Below, one piece after another: positions 1 through 6,927 of a DNA stretch of 64,000 nucleotides. Made by a program: the position numbers and the translations under genes. Numbering within the stretch: position 1 is the first letter of the stretch; the number at the start of each line of letters is the position of its first letter. The stretch is from contig NZ_JBHTMP010000009.1 in assembly GCF_042679305.1 (NCBI RefSeq), forward strand, positions 1-64,000. The letters run 5' to 3'. Below the pieces are notes generated by a model that saw only the letters and a list, made by a program, of their open reading frames with translations, was not told the DNA's origin and made no database searches. The DNA is from Micromonospora_H sonneratiae. Lineage in GTDB: Bacteria; Actinomycetota; Actinomycetes; Mycobacteriales; Micromonosporaceae.

Positions 1-164
1 CCCACCGCCTCACCCAACTCCTCCCCCAACGCCCGCCACCCCGCAGCCAACACCCGATACAAATCCTCATTACCCTTCGGCCACGAACCACCCCCCGTAC
101 CAACCCAAATCACCGCATCACGAACCACATTCCACGGATCACCAAAATCCCACAACTCAATCAT
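1..164 (-). CDS. WXG100-like (CpnT-type) polymorphic toxin, N-terminus only
   Basis: This is a partial gene: 54 codons read leftward from an ATG at 164 and then leave the window. The peptide starts MIELWDFGDP and continues through a GSWPKGNED-like stretch into RVLAAGWRALGEEL. That matches the helical N-terminal domain of actinobacterial CpnT-type and 'WXG100-like' polymorphic toxins, whose hallmark is a WPEGDE-like motif followed by a helix with an AxxWR pattern. An AGGTGG ribosome-binding site lies 9 nt upstream. It sits downstream of, and in the same orientation as, a YbaB protein and a small secretion target, which is the usual order in such toxin loci. The toxin domain is outside the window, so its activity is unknown. 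All 54 third codon positions are G or T, quite unlike the neighbours. Confidence 0.6.
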   Translation of the reverse strand, partial: MIELWDFGDPWNVVRDAVIWVGTGGGSWPKGNEDLYRVLAAGWRALGEELGEAV

Positions 165-478
165 GAGCTACATCCACCTAGGACGGGGCGCGAAAACGCG
201 GCCACAGCCAAAAGACCGATTGCGGTGACGACAACCACCAGTGCAGAAGAGTCTACTGTAGAGGTCAGTGGGCGTACGGAGGCTGCGACAGGACATGGGC
301 TGCCAGCCGATGCCAACCTACGGCAGTCCACAAAAGACTGCCCGTCATCCACCTTAATTCGATGGAGCCGGTTTTAGCTACTTTTGGACGTGTTGTCCCA
401 TCGGAAGCCTTTCGGGCATTCGCTGTCGAGGGCTCAGTAGCCCCTGCCGGGCACCGGGCAGGCCGATGACGGCCGACG
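165..478. other. intergenic region upstream of the toxin gene
   Basis: These 314 bases of below-average GC separate the toxin start from the preceding small secretion target. They contain the toxin's AGGTGG ribosome-binding site and, near 443-462, a possible terminator. A 63-codon reading frame (161-352, minus) overlaps the toxin start by ATGA and includes a hydrophobic stretch. It shows no recognisable family, so I do not call it a gene. A separate toxin promoter probably lies here, but I see no clear -35/-10 pair. Confidence 0.4.
443..462 (-). terminator. short GC-rich hairpin after the YbaB/secretion-target pair
   Basis: A CCTGCC...GGCAGG inverted repeat with an 8-nt centre lies 17 nt past the stop of the gene ending at 479. 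It has no T-tract, so it is a weak terminator candidate. Confidence 0.35.
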
Positions 479-790
479 TCACGCGCCGAGGCCGCGGGGG
501 TCGTCGGCTTCCACTACGGTGTTGAGCAACTGGTTGGCCGACACGCCGATCTGGGCCACTCCGTCGCAGAAGAGCTGGATCATCTTGCCCAACTCCTGGG
601 CGGCCTCACTGTAGTTCTTCCGATATCTACGGCCGACCTCGTCTTCGCCGAAGTCACACGCCGCCTCCGTCTGCGCGACCAGATTCAACCCGTTCGTCCC
701 CACAGACGAAATGTCGGATGCCTGGGCGCCAAAGCGGGATGCTGCGATCAAAGCCGTGTTGATGTCCTTGATGTCCGCAAGTTGCGACAT
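479..790 (-). CDS. small helical type VII secretion target (WXG100/EspC-like)
   Basis: This 103-residue protein is predicted to be almost entirely helical, with two helical halves (about 1-45 and 52-98), as in WXG100 and EspC-like ESX substrates. It lacks a clear W-x-G turn; a GEDEVGRRYRKNY segment lies near the middle. The ATG at 790 is chosen because GGGAGAG lies 9 nt upstream; an in-frame TTG three codons earlier has no such site. The gene begins 5 nt after the YbaB gene ends, so the two are probably co-transcribed. Between YbaB and a CpnT-like toxin, this position is usually occupied by proteins annotated as type VII secretion targets or chaperone partners. The family assignment rests on size, predicted helicity and context, not on a diagnostic motif. 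Confidence 0.6.
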   Translation of the reverse strand: MSQLADIKDINTALIAASRFGAQASDISSVGTNGLNLVAQTEAACDFGEDEVGRRYRKNYSEAAQELGKMIQLFCDGVAQIGVSANQLLNTVVEADDPRGLGA

Positions 791-795
791 GCTGT

Positions 796-1194
796 TCAAC
801 TCTCCCTGATCAGATCAGCGAAGCCACCGATGATGCGGTCGGCGTCCCGGTTCAAGTGAGCATCGATCATCTCCTCAGGAACGTACTCCTGAAGGATCTC
901 CTTGACCCGCTCCTGGACTCCCTGCGCGGCGACCTCGATGGTCTCCTCGATGGTGCGGGCAAGGTCGTCGGCGTCGGGACTGTGGTAGATCGCCGGGTCG
1001 AGGATGAGCCGACGCAACCTGCCGTCGGCACCAACGATGGCTGTTACCAGGCGGTCGGCCGATACGGCGGTCGCTTCCAGCCTGCCGAACTCTTGAGTGA
1101 TCTTGTAGAAGGCGCCGGTTGCGCGCTCCACCTGCCCCCGCAACCGCTCGGCGGTTTCGCGTAACGCCTCGACTTCGTCGCGGGTGGGTGGCAT
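796..1194 (-). CDS. YbaB/EbfC-family protein of a type VII toxin locus
   Basis: A 132-residue protein. An N-terminal amphipathic helix (EVEALRETAERLRGQVER) is followed by a compact domain containing TAVSADRLVTAIVGADGRLRRLILDP, the pattern of the YbaB/EbfC family (PF02575: a helix, then a GxGxL-like strand, then 'ldp'). Housekeeping YbaB is a small nucleoid-associated DNA-binding protein encoded beside dnaX and recR. This divergent copy is instead linked to a secretion target and a toxin, a common arrangement in actinobacterial type VII toxin loci whose mechanism is not established. The ATG at 1194 (MPPTRDEVEAL) is preferred over longer in-frame starts because the family alignment begins there and the longer forms would run under the divergent protease gene. 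Confidence 0.7.
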   Translation of the reverse strand: MPPTRDEVEALRETAERLRGQVERATGAFYKITQEFGRLEATAVSADRLVTAIVGADGRLRRLILDPAIYHSPDADDLARTIEETIEVAAQGVQERVKEILQEYVPEEMIDAHLNRDADRIIGGFADLIRES

Positions 1195-1239
1195 GGCTCC
1201 CACGGTACGACAATCGTCGACACCATGGAAGATGCCACT

Positions 1240-2436
1240 ATGGACGGCACCCGGCGCAGCTACGATACGCATGTGCGACGCGGCGTGATCTGTGCAGTCG
1301 CAGCGCTTGCCGCGCTGTGGCCGATGGCAATCCCGGCTCCGGCAGCAGCCGCCGCAGCGTGCTCACGCGGCCGAGCCGAGGGAACGCAGCCCGCTGCGAG
1401 CATCCCCTGGGAACGACAGTGGCTGGACCTCGACCAGGCCTGGACGATGACCGGTTCGGCCGCTGCGGTGACCGTCGCGGTCGTCGACACCGGAGTGGAC
1501 GTACGCCATCCGCAGATGGCAGGTGCGGTGCTGTCGGGCGCTGACTTCGTCGACGGCGGCAACGGCCGGGTCGACTGCACCGGCCACGGCACTGCCGTGG
1601 CCTCGCTCATCGCCGCCCGGCCGGATTCGAAGATCCCGTTCGCGGGCGTTGCCCCACAGGCCCGGATCCTTCCGGTACGGGTGGCCGAGCGTATCGACGA
1701 CGACATGAGCCCACGGCTGGTCGCCAGCGGGGTGGACTGGGCGGTGAGCCGGGGCGCGACAATCGTGGTGATGGCGTACGCGCTACCGAACGACAGCGCC
1801 GCCGTACGGGCAGCAGTGGCCCGGGCGGTGGGTCGTGGCGTCCTGGTCATCGCCTCGGCCGGTACCGTCTCGGGCAACTCAGGCCTCCAGTCCGCGCCCG
1901 TCCCGGCGGCCTACCCCGGTGTACTCGGCGTCAGCGCGGTCGACGGCACCGGCCTGGTGCAACCGGAAACCTATCCCGGCCCCCACGTCGACCTGGCCGG
2001 CCCCGGCGTGGGCATAACCGCCGCAGCACCGGCACGCGGACACACCAACTACTCCGGCCCGGACATGGCTGCCGCCATAACGGCGGGAGTGGCGGCGCTG
2101 GTGTGGGCCAGTGCCCCTGACGCCACCACCGGAGCCGTAACCCAACGACTGGCGGCGACGGCCGACCCCTCACGGGGTGGGGCAGGCAGCCCCTCCTACG
2201 GGGCCGGCATAGTCAACCCGGTCCGCGCCCTCAGTGAACCGACAGCGACCGGCGAGCCCAGAGCACCGGCCGGCTTCATCCCGGTGGCGGCCGAGCCCGA
2301 CGATTCCGGCCCGCCGCGCGGGGCGGTGGTTGCCGTCGCCGCTGTCGTCGCCGCACTGGGAATAATCGGTTTCGCCACACTCCGCCGGACTCGCCGGCGT
2401 TTGAGTCAGTCGGAGGGGCAGCATGATCCAGCCTGA
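1240..2436 (+). CDS. mycP: mycosin-like subtilase (MycP type) lacking the catalytic serine
   Basis: The order is signal peptide (about 1-40), subtilisin S8 domain and a C-terminal membrane helix (VVAVAAVVAALGIIGFA) with a basic tail, as in the mycosins that stabilise ESX membrane complexes and cleave some substrates outside the membrane. Asp83 (VVDTGVD) and His116 (GHGTAV) are present. The serine block, normally GTSxAAP, here reads GPDMAAA, placing Asp275 where the nucleophile should be, and the AGN oxyanion motif reads AGT (Thr209). The protein is therefore probably a pseudoprotease. In mycobacteria, mycosin has a structural role separable from catalysis, so it could still serve the secretion machine. 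The ATG at 1240 has GGAAG 8 nt upstream; an in-frame ATG at 1225 is the alternative. Its end overlaps the next gene by 14 nt. Confidence 0.85.
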   Translation: MDGTRRSYDTHVRRGVICAVAALAALWPMAIPAPAAAAAACSRGRAEGTQPAASIPWERQWLDLDQAWTMTGSAAAVTVAVVDTGVDVRHPQMAGAVLSGADFVDGGNGRVDCTGHGTAVASLIAARPDSKIPFAGVAPQARILPVRVAERIDDDMSPRLVASGVDWAVSRGATIVVMAYALPNDSAAVRAAVARAVGRGVLVIASAGTVSGNSGLQSAPVPAAYPGVLGVSAVDGTGLVQPETYPGPHVDLAGPGVGITAAAPARGHTNYSGPDMAAAITAGVAALVWASAPDATTGAVTQRLAATADPSRGGAGSPSYGAGIVNPVRALSEPTATGEPRAPAGFIPVAAEPDDSGPPRGAVVAVAAVVAALGIIGFATLRRTRRRLSQSEGQHDPA

Positions 2437-3070
2437 CGAGGCACGCGAGATCGCGCAGCGCTGGGCGCATGGCTTTCACCCGGAGGCATCGGTTCAGCTG
2501 GAGCCGTTCGAACTCGGATACGTGGCACACCGGACCGCGCCGGAGTACGAGGGCCGGGCCGACGAGGTCTTCGATGCCCAGGTGAGCATTGTGATCGATG
2601 GCGAAACCCGGGAAACCACCCCGTTTGCGGCGCTGCCGACCGCCGCCATCGTACGGCTCTACACAGCCAAACGCGGCGCGGAGAAGCGTTTCTCCGCGCC
2701 GCTACGGGGCCTACTTGGTCTGGCTGGCTGGCGGCCGGCGCGTGACATCGGCCTCGCCGTCGACGGTTGGTGGTCGCGGAGTGCGCCGGCTGGTCGGGCA
2801 CTGCCGGCAGCGGTACGAGCCGTGGTGGCTGAGTTCGGTGGCCTGTCACTACAGCCCGTCGGCCTGTCGTTCGTGCCCCGGCCAGGGGCAGGCACGGTGG
2901 AGTTGCTGAACACCGGCGCTGGGGACGCGATCGTCATCGGCCAGCTACGTAAGGACTCGGTGGCGATCGACGAGGACGGCGGCGTCTGGCTGTCCGGGGA
3001 GGGATTGCCGCACCAGATCTCCGACAACTTTGACGACGCGCTGCCCCGGCTGCTCGGTTTGACTGGTTGA
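2423..3070 (+). CDS. SUKH-3 family protein (immunity-type) coupled to the mycosin gene
   Basis: A 215-residue protein with two parts. Residues 1-80 form a small alpha/beta domain (FELGYVAHR...AQVSIVIDGETRETTPF...) seen N-terminal to SUKH-3 in actinobacteria. Residues 90-215 match SUKH-3: LAGWRPARDI, then AAVRAVVAEFGGL, then an IDEDGGVWL strand pair and a final DALPRLL helix. SUKH proteins are known as immunity proteins of polymorphic toxins and as components of related cellular systems. The start overlaps the mycosin stop by 14 nt and has its own GGAGGGG site, so expression is probably coupled. No adjacent toxin is visible on this strand. It could protect against the toxin at the left edge or be a fixed component of the locus; the sequence does not decide. 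Confidence 0.65.
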   Translation: MIQPDEAREIAQRWAHGFHPEASVQLEPFELGYVAHRTAPEYEGRADEVFDAQVSIVIDGETRETTPFAALPTAAIVRLYTAKRGAEKRFSAPLRGLLGLAGWRPARDIGLAVDGWWSRSAPAGRALPAAVRAVVAEFGGLSLQPVGLSFVPRPGAGTVELLNTGAGDAIVIGQLRKDSVAIDEDGGVWLSGEGLPHQISDNFDDALPRLLGLTG

Positions 3071-3205
3071 GCGGGCCACCTGCACCGGCAGAGCCGTCGT
3101 CACGTCCACGGCCGACTGTCTTCCCAGTCAGAAACGGGTTCGCGCCGGGCATGGTCGTAGCGACCGCACCCAGCGCGAACATGCTTTTACCGATGTACCG
3201 TCGAC

Positions 3206-3514
3206 TCAGGCCGAAATCGACACGTTCTGCAGTCCCTTCGCGACGGCAGTGTCGGTTTCAGCCATGGCCTCGTTGATCTGCTTTACCTTGTTGGCAATGT
3301 TCTCGGCGATGCCTCGCATTTTTCCTTCGGCGCTGTCCCACACCTCTTTGGTCTGCACGTAGGAGACATCGCCCTCGCCCTGCCAGTCGGCCATAAAGTT
3401 GCCCAGCTTGCCGGTCAGTTCGTCGAGCGTTACCTCGACCTCCGCAGTCGCGAGACGCATCGCCTGAACACAGGCATCGATCGTAGCAAATTCGTACCGA
3501 AGTTCCTGTCCCAT
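3206..3514 (-). CDS. WXG100 family protein (EsxA/EsxB-like)
   Basis: A 102-residue protein with the WXG100 layout: helix 1 (residues 8-40), a turn at FMADWQGEG with the signature W-x-G, and helix 2 (about 51-90) containing VWDSAEGKMRGIAENI. Such proteins form a helical hairpin and are exported as dimers by ESX systems, usually with a partner encoded next door. Here the partner candidate is the gene ending 5 nt upstream. A clear C-terminal YxxxD/E export signal is not evident; WDSAE within helix 2 is the nearest match. It is the last gene of the leftward EccD-EccB-WXG-WXG unit. Confidence 0.85.
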   Translation of the reverse strand: MGQELRYEFATIDACVQAMRLATAEVEVTLDELTGKLGNFMADWQGEGDVSYVQTKEVWDSAEGKMRGIAENIANKVKQINEAMAETDTAVAKGLQNVSISA

Positions 3515-3519
3515 TTCAA

Positions 3520-3891
3520 CTACACCCTCGTCGTCGTCAGAGCGCTGCCGACGGCACCGCCAAGGTCAATCGAACTCACCATCTGGGTGGTGTAGTCCTC
3601 CGACTCGTCGTAGTCCCTACTCGACTTCTTGACCTGCTCTCCGAGCTGCTGCAGCGAGTCGTGGAGACGTTGAAGCTGCGCCTCGTACTCCGGGTAGAGC
3701 CGCGCGAACATCACCTGCGCCCGCCCCTTCCACCCGACAGCCCTTTCGTCACCGGGCACCCCGAGGATGGGAACCAGCTGGTTCCGGAGTCTTCTCTGGA
3801 TGTCTACCAGTTTGTCCCTGCTCTGCTCGATCGCCGCCCCAGCGGCACCGAGGCTATTGACCTCAACTTGAGTAGTACCAGGTACAGCCAC
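3520..3891 (-). CDS. WXG100 family protein with WKG turn and YxxxE/D tail
   Basis: About 123 residues. Helix 1 (AAGAAIEQSRDKLVDIQRRL) is followed by a loop with AVGWKGRAQ (W-x-G) and a long helix 2 (MFARLYPEYEAQLQRLHDSL...) ending in SSRDYDESEDY, which matches the C-terminal ESX export signal YxxxD/E. The GTG at 3891 is preferred over in-frame ATGs at 3951 and 3984 because GGAGGG lies 5 nt upstream and the resulting length fits the family. It is 5 nt from the second WXG100 gene, consistent with an exported heterodimer. Roughly 200 nt and a 9-bp hairpin separate it from eccB, so it may have its own promoter or a processed transcript. Confidence 0.8.
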   Translation of the reverse strand: MAVPGTTQVEVNSLGAAGAAIEQSRDKLVDIQRRLRNQLVPILGVPGDERAVGWKGRAQVMFARLYPEYEAQLQRLHDSLQQLGEQVKKSSRDYDESEDYTTQMVSSIDLGGAVGSALTTTRV

Positions 3892-4022
3892 CGCGACCCT
3901 CCATCCTGATCGGTCCGACGCGGCCACAGCCGCAGCAACGTTCACAGGCATGGATGCCGGCGTCGTCGACGGCACCTGAACCATCGTGGTGTGAAGCTAT
4001 GCTGCCGTTGCCCGTACATCGC

Positions 4023-4048
4023 GTTGGACAGGAGAATAGCTGTCCAAC
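4023..4048 (-). other. 9-bp perfect inverted repeat between eccB and the WXG pair
   Basis: GTTGGACAG and CTGTCCAAC flank an 8-nt loop. It lies 47 nt past the eccB stop and about 130 nt before the WXG100 start. There is no T-tract, so an mRNA-stabilising or processing hairpin, or an operator, is as likely as a terminator. Confidence 0.5.
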
Positions 4049-4094
4049 TGCCGCAGCGACAGTCCGATCAGGACAAACTTCCACGTCGTTGCGG

Positions 4095-5480
4095 CTAGCG
4101 TGGATTCGGCGCCAGGGCCGACCGTGCACGCGCCGGATCCAGGGCTATGCCCTCCTCGACCCGGTCCAGTAGCGCCGCAGGCAGTGGCACCGGCGTGCCA
4201 GAAAAGCCCAGCATGGCCGGGACGTCGTCGCTGGCGCAGGCGTGCCGGACACCGAGATCGGTGATGAGCACCAGCGGCCCGCCGGAAGCACCCGGACTGG
4301 CCATGCTGCGGGCCAGGACCGCGTGACCGGGGGCCACGAGCACCGCATCGGCCACCGGCACCCCGTAGCCGACAGCCCGCCTGGCCACGACGCTCGCCGC
4401 CCGCGCCGGCAGTTCGCCGTCGATGGTGACGGTGATCGTGTCACCGAGCATCTCGGCGCACACGACGCCGTCGGCGGGTCGGGCGAAGGCAGGCAGCTGC
4501 GTTGGTGGGGCGAACCCGGACAGCACCATCGGCGCCATGATGGGTGCGCCGGCGAGAGCGGCCGGGGTCAGGGTCACCGGCTGCGTGACGGCAGCGCCAC
4601 GTACCAGGGCCTGTTGCAACGCCGTCAGCTCCTGTAGGCCTTCCCGGCGAACCAGGTACACCCGATCCGTACCATCGGCACCGGGCAGCTTCACCAGTTG
4701 GCCAACCTTTGCGTGCGGGAAGCCGGGCAGCTGCGTACCCCGGTCGGCCACGTCGATCGGGCCAAGTGTGGCACCCAACGGAATCGGAGCGAGCCAGGCG
4801 TCGGCGACCGCCACCCCGTCCTGGGCGGCGAAGCCCAACGCTGGCAGGACGTACCCGGGCTCCCGGATCGGGAACCGGTGTCCGGACCACAGCAGGTAGC
4901 GCGTGCCGTCCGAGCCCGCCAGCAGTACGCCGCGCTCGCCGACCGGCATTCCGGCAGCCGGCTGCGCACCGGCCAGGATGACGGTGGCCGGGCCACCCCG
5001 ACCGGCAGCACCCGGTCGCGACAGCGAGCACAGACTCCACGCACCGGTCAGGTACTTCTTACTCGATACGAGTTCGTCGGGCGCGCCAGCGAGCCCGAGC
5101 AACGCTCCCCTCGACCAGTTGAGCGACGCGCCGGCCACCCGGACGGACTTGCTGCCACCCATGATCAGAGCTGCGGAGCTGAAGTTCGCCACCGGATAGA
5201 GCGTCTTCGAGGTCGCGTCGCACACGTAGGTCGCACCGGTGTCACGTTCGACGATGACGGTGTCGCAGCTCTGCCAGGTGGTCTTGCCACCGGGGAAGAT
5301 GATGCCGATCACCGCCGCCCCGGCCAGCGCGATGACCAGAATCATGATTCCGGCGAACGCCGTCGCCCCGCCATGCCGTCCGGCCCAGTCCAGCGGGTCC
5401 GGCCGGTGGGCCAGTAGCGCGCGCACCTGGCGCAGCGTGAGGTACTGCTGCGACTGAATGAGATCCCGACGGCTGAGCAT
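4095..5480 (-). CDS. eccB: type VII secretion protein EccB
   Basis: The N-terminus (MLSRRDLIQSQQYLTLRQV, then a short linker ending DPLDWAGRHGG) is the conserved cytosolic start of EccB. One membrane helix follows (about 42-64, FAGIMILVIALAGAAVIGII), then a large external domain of about 390 residues with the repeated beta structure of EccB and a characteristic LYPVANFSSAALIMG segment. EccB is a structural component of the ESX inner-membrane complex together with EccC, EccD and EccE. The length (461) fits the family, usually about 450-510. It begins 6 nt after eccD ends, in the same operon. GGGAGG lies 10 nt before the ATG. Confidence 0.93.
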   Translation of the reverse strand: MLSRRDLIQSQQYLTLRQVRALLAHRPDPLDWAGRHGGATAFAGIMILVIALAGAAVIGIIFPGGKTTWQSCDTVIVERDTGATYVCDATSKTLYPVANFSSAALIMGGSKSVRVAGASLNWSRGALLGLAGAPDELVSSKKYLTGAWSLCSLSRPGAAGRGGPATVILAGAQPAAGMPVGERGVLLAGSDGTRYLLWSGHRFPIREPGYVLPALGFAAQDGVAVADAWLAPIPLGATLGPIDVADRGTQLPGFPHAKVGQLVKLPGADGTDRVYLVRREGLQELTALQQALVRGAAVTQPVTLTPAALAGAPIMAPMVLSGFAPPTQLPAFARPADGVVCAEMLGDTITVTIDGELPARAASVVARRAVGYGVPVADAVLVAPGHAVLARSMASPGASGGPLVLITDLGVRHACASDDVPAMLGFSGTPVPLPAALLDRVEEGIALDPARARSALAPNPR

Positions 5481-5486
5481 CGTGTG

Positions 5487-6860
5487 TCAGCCTCCCAGAC
5501 CACGGAAGTAGCCGAACAGTCCCAGCACGAGTGCCACCAGGACGGGGACCGCGGCGGTGAACGCCATCGACATCATGTCGCCGAGCCGGCCCAGCCGTGG
5601 TGGTGCCGCACGCTGGGAAAGTCGACGGCCGATCGCCAGCGACAGCAGCGCGACCGCGATCAGGCCAGCTGCCAGCAGGGCGGCTGCCACCGGAGCGCGC
5701 ATCGGGCCGGTCCAGGCGTACCAGGCCAGGCTGATCACCCCCACGATGGCGGCCCCGATCAGCGGCACGCGATGACGTACGGCGGCGAACGCCCGCGCCC
5801 GCAGCGCGCAGACCAGAGCCGTCGCACCCACCAGCAGCAGACCACTGACGGTGTGTGCACGGGTCAGGAGAACCAGGCTGACCCCGGTCACCGCCATGGC
5901 GCCGAAGAGCAGGCCGGTGAGCAGGCTGTCGGCACGACGGACCGCCACGTTCAGGTCAGCGGACGGCGGGGGCGGTGCCTCGACCGCGCCGCCGCTGATC
6001 GATGGAACCGGCGGGGTGGGGATTCCGCCTGCGGACATGGCCAGGCGAGGCAGCGCGAACAGTGAAATCACGACGAGGCCACCGACCACGGCCGCTGCCC
6101 CTTCCACCGTGGTCAGTCCGGTCGCCACCAGCACTGCGATCGCACCGATGCCGGTCGCCAGGGCCGCGCCGGCGACGAACGCCACCCCTGGCAGTAGCAG
6201 TTGCCCAACCAGGGAGACGAACAGCAGCGCGGCTGCCGCACCGGCGACCGGCCACGACCTCAGCTGGGCCGTAGCGCCGTCGGTGCCCACCAGCAGCGCG
6301 CCGACGGTCGCGTAGAGCAGGGCGGCGCTTCCGGTGAGTTGTGCCGTGGGGTGGTCGCGCGTGATGCGGTTGGCGAATACGGCGGTGAGCATCAGCGCCG
6401 CCGAACCGGTGAACGCCAAGGTGCCCATCTGCCAGGACATCGGCCCGGTGAGCAGCAGCAACGCGCCGGTGACGATGACCGCCGCGGCGAACGCAAGGCC
6501 TGCCTGCTGGGTCGACTTCGCCGTCCACCGCGCGCCGAGCCCGGTGGCGTCGTTGGCGATCGCCTCGGCGACATCGTCGAACGCCGGCTCCGGCCAGGTC
6601 GCGTCATTGGGCGAGAGGATCAGTGTCTCGCCATCCAGGACGTTCTGCATCGCCAACGAGTGGGCGTTGTCCAACCGATGGCCATCCACCCGGCGCAGTA
6701 CCCAGCCGCCGTGTTCCACGCCGTCCTCGGCCAGCGTCGCGCCGCCGTGCCGTAGCAGCGTGGGCATGATCCCGGCCAGCGGGACATGCTCCGGCACGGT
6801 CATCTCCATCCGGCGGTTTGGTGCGATGACAATGATCCGCGCCAGTCCGGTCTGCTGCAC
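5487..6860 (-). CDS. eccD: type VII secretion channel protein EccD
   Basis: Residues 1-90 form a ubiquitin-like (YukD-type) domain: TGLARIIVIAPNRRMEMTVP, then LPTLLRHGG and LDGETLILSP. After a linker come about eleven hydrophobic helices (about 120-457), the layout of EccD, the polytopic channel-lining component of ESX complexes. The total of 457 residues is normal for the family. The start is a GTG at 6860 with GGGAGG 7 nt upstream. It is divergent from eccC with only 67 nt between, so one short region must drive both arms of the secretion core. Confidence 0.92.
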   Translation of the reverse strand: MQQTGLARIIVIAPNRRMEMTVPEHVPLAGIMPTLLRHGGATLAEDGVEHGGWVLRRVDGHRLDNAHSLAMQNVLDGETLILSPNDATWPEPAFDDVAEAIANDATGLGARWTAKSTQQAGLAFAAAVIVTGALLLLTGPMSWQMGTLAFTGSAALMLTAVFANRITRDHPTAQLTGSAALLYATVGALLVGTDGATAQLRSWPVAGAAAALLFVSLVGQLLLPGVAFVAGAALATGIGAIAVLVATGLTTVEGAAAVVGGLVVISLFALPRLAMSAGGIPTPPVPSISGGAVEAPPPPSADLNVAVRRADSLLTGLLFGAMAVTGVSLVLLTRAHTVSGLLLVGATALVCALRARAFAAVRHRVPLIGAAIVGVISLAWYAWTGPMRAPVAAALLAAGLIAVALLSLAIGRRLSQRAAPPRLGRLGDMMSMAFTAAVPVLVALVLGLFGYFRGLGG

Positions 6861-6890
6861 TCCTCGGCCTCCCTATGTTCGCGTTCACGT

Positions 6891-6921
6891 TAGACAAACC
6901 GGTTACCCGCGTCACTACTAT
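6891..6921 (+). promoter_or_regulatory. probable promoter of a leaderless eccC mRNA
   Basis: TACTAT at 6916-6921 ends 6 nt before the GTG of eccC and a TAGACA-like element lies 19 nt further upstream (6891-6896). The start has no Shine-Dalgarno sequence, so the mRNA is probably leaderless. No transcription start data are available. Confidence 0.4.
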
Positions 6922-6927
6922 GACCCG

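Noticed and set aside
161..352. 63-codon frame overlapping the toxin start by ATGA
   Set aside because: No ribosome-binding site, no family and a Cys/Ser-rich composition. The overlap alone is not enough.
6334..6927. A 198-codon extension upstream of eccC
   Set aside because: It lies antisense within eccD and does not resemble EccC. The family length and N-terminus fit the GTG at 6928.
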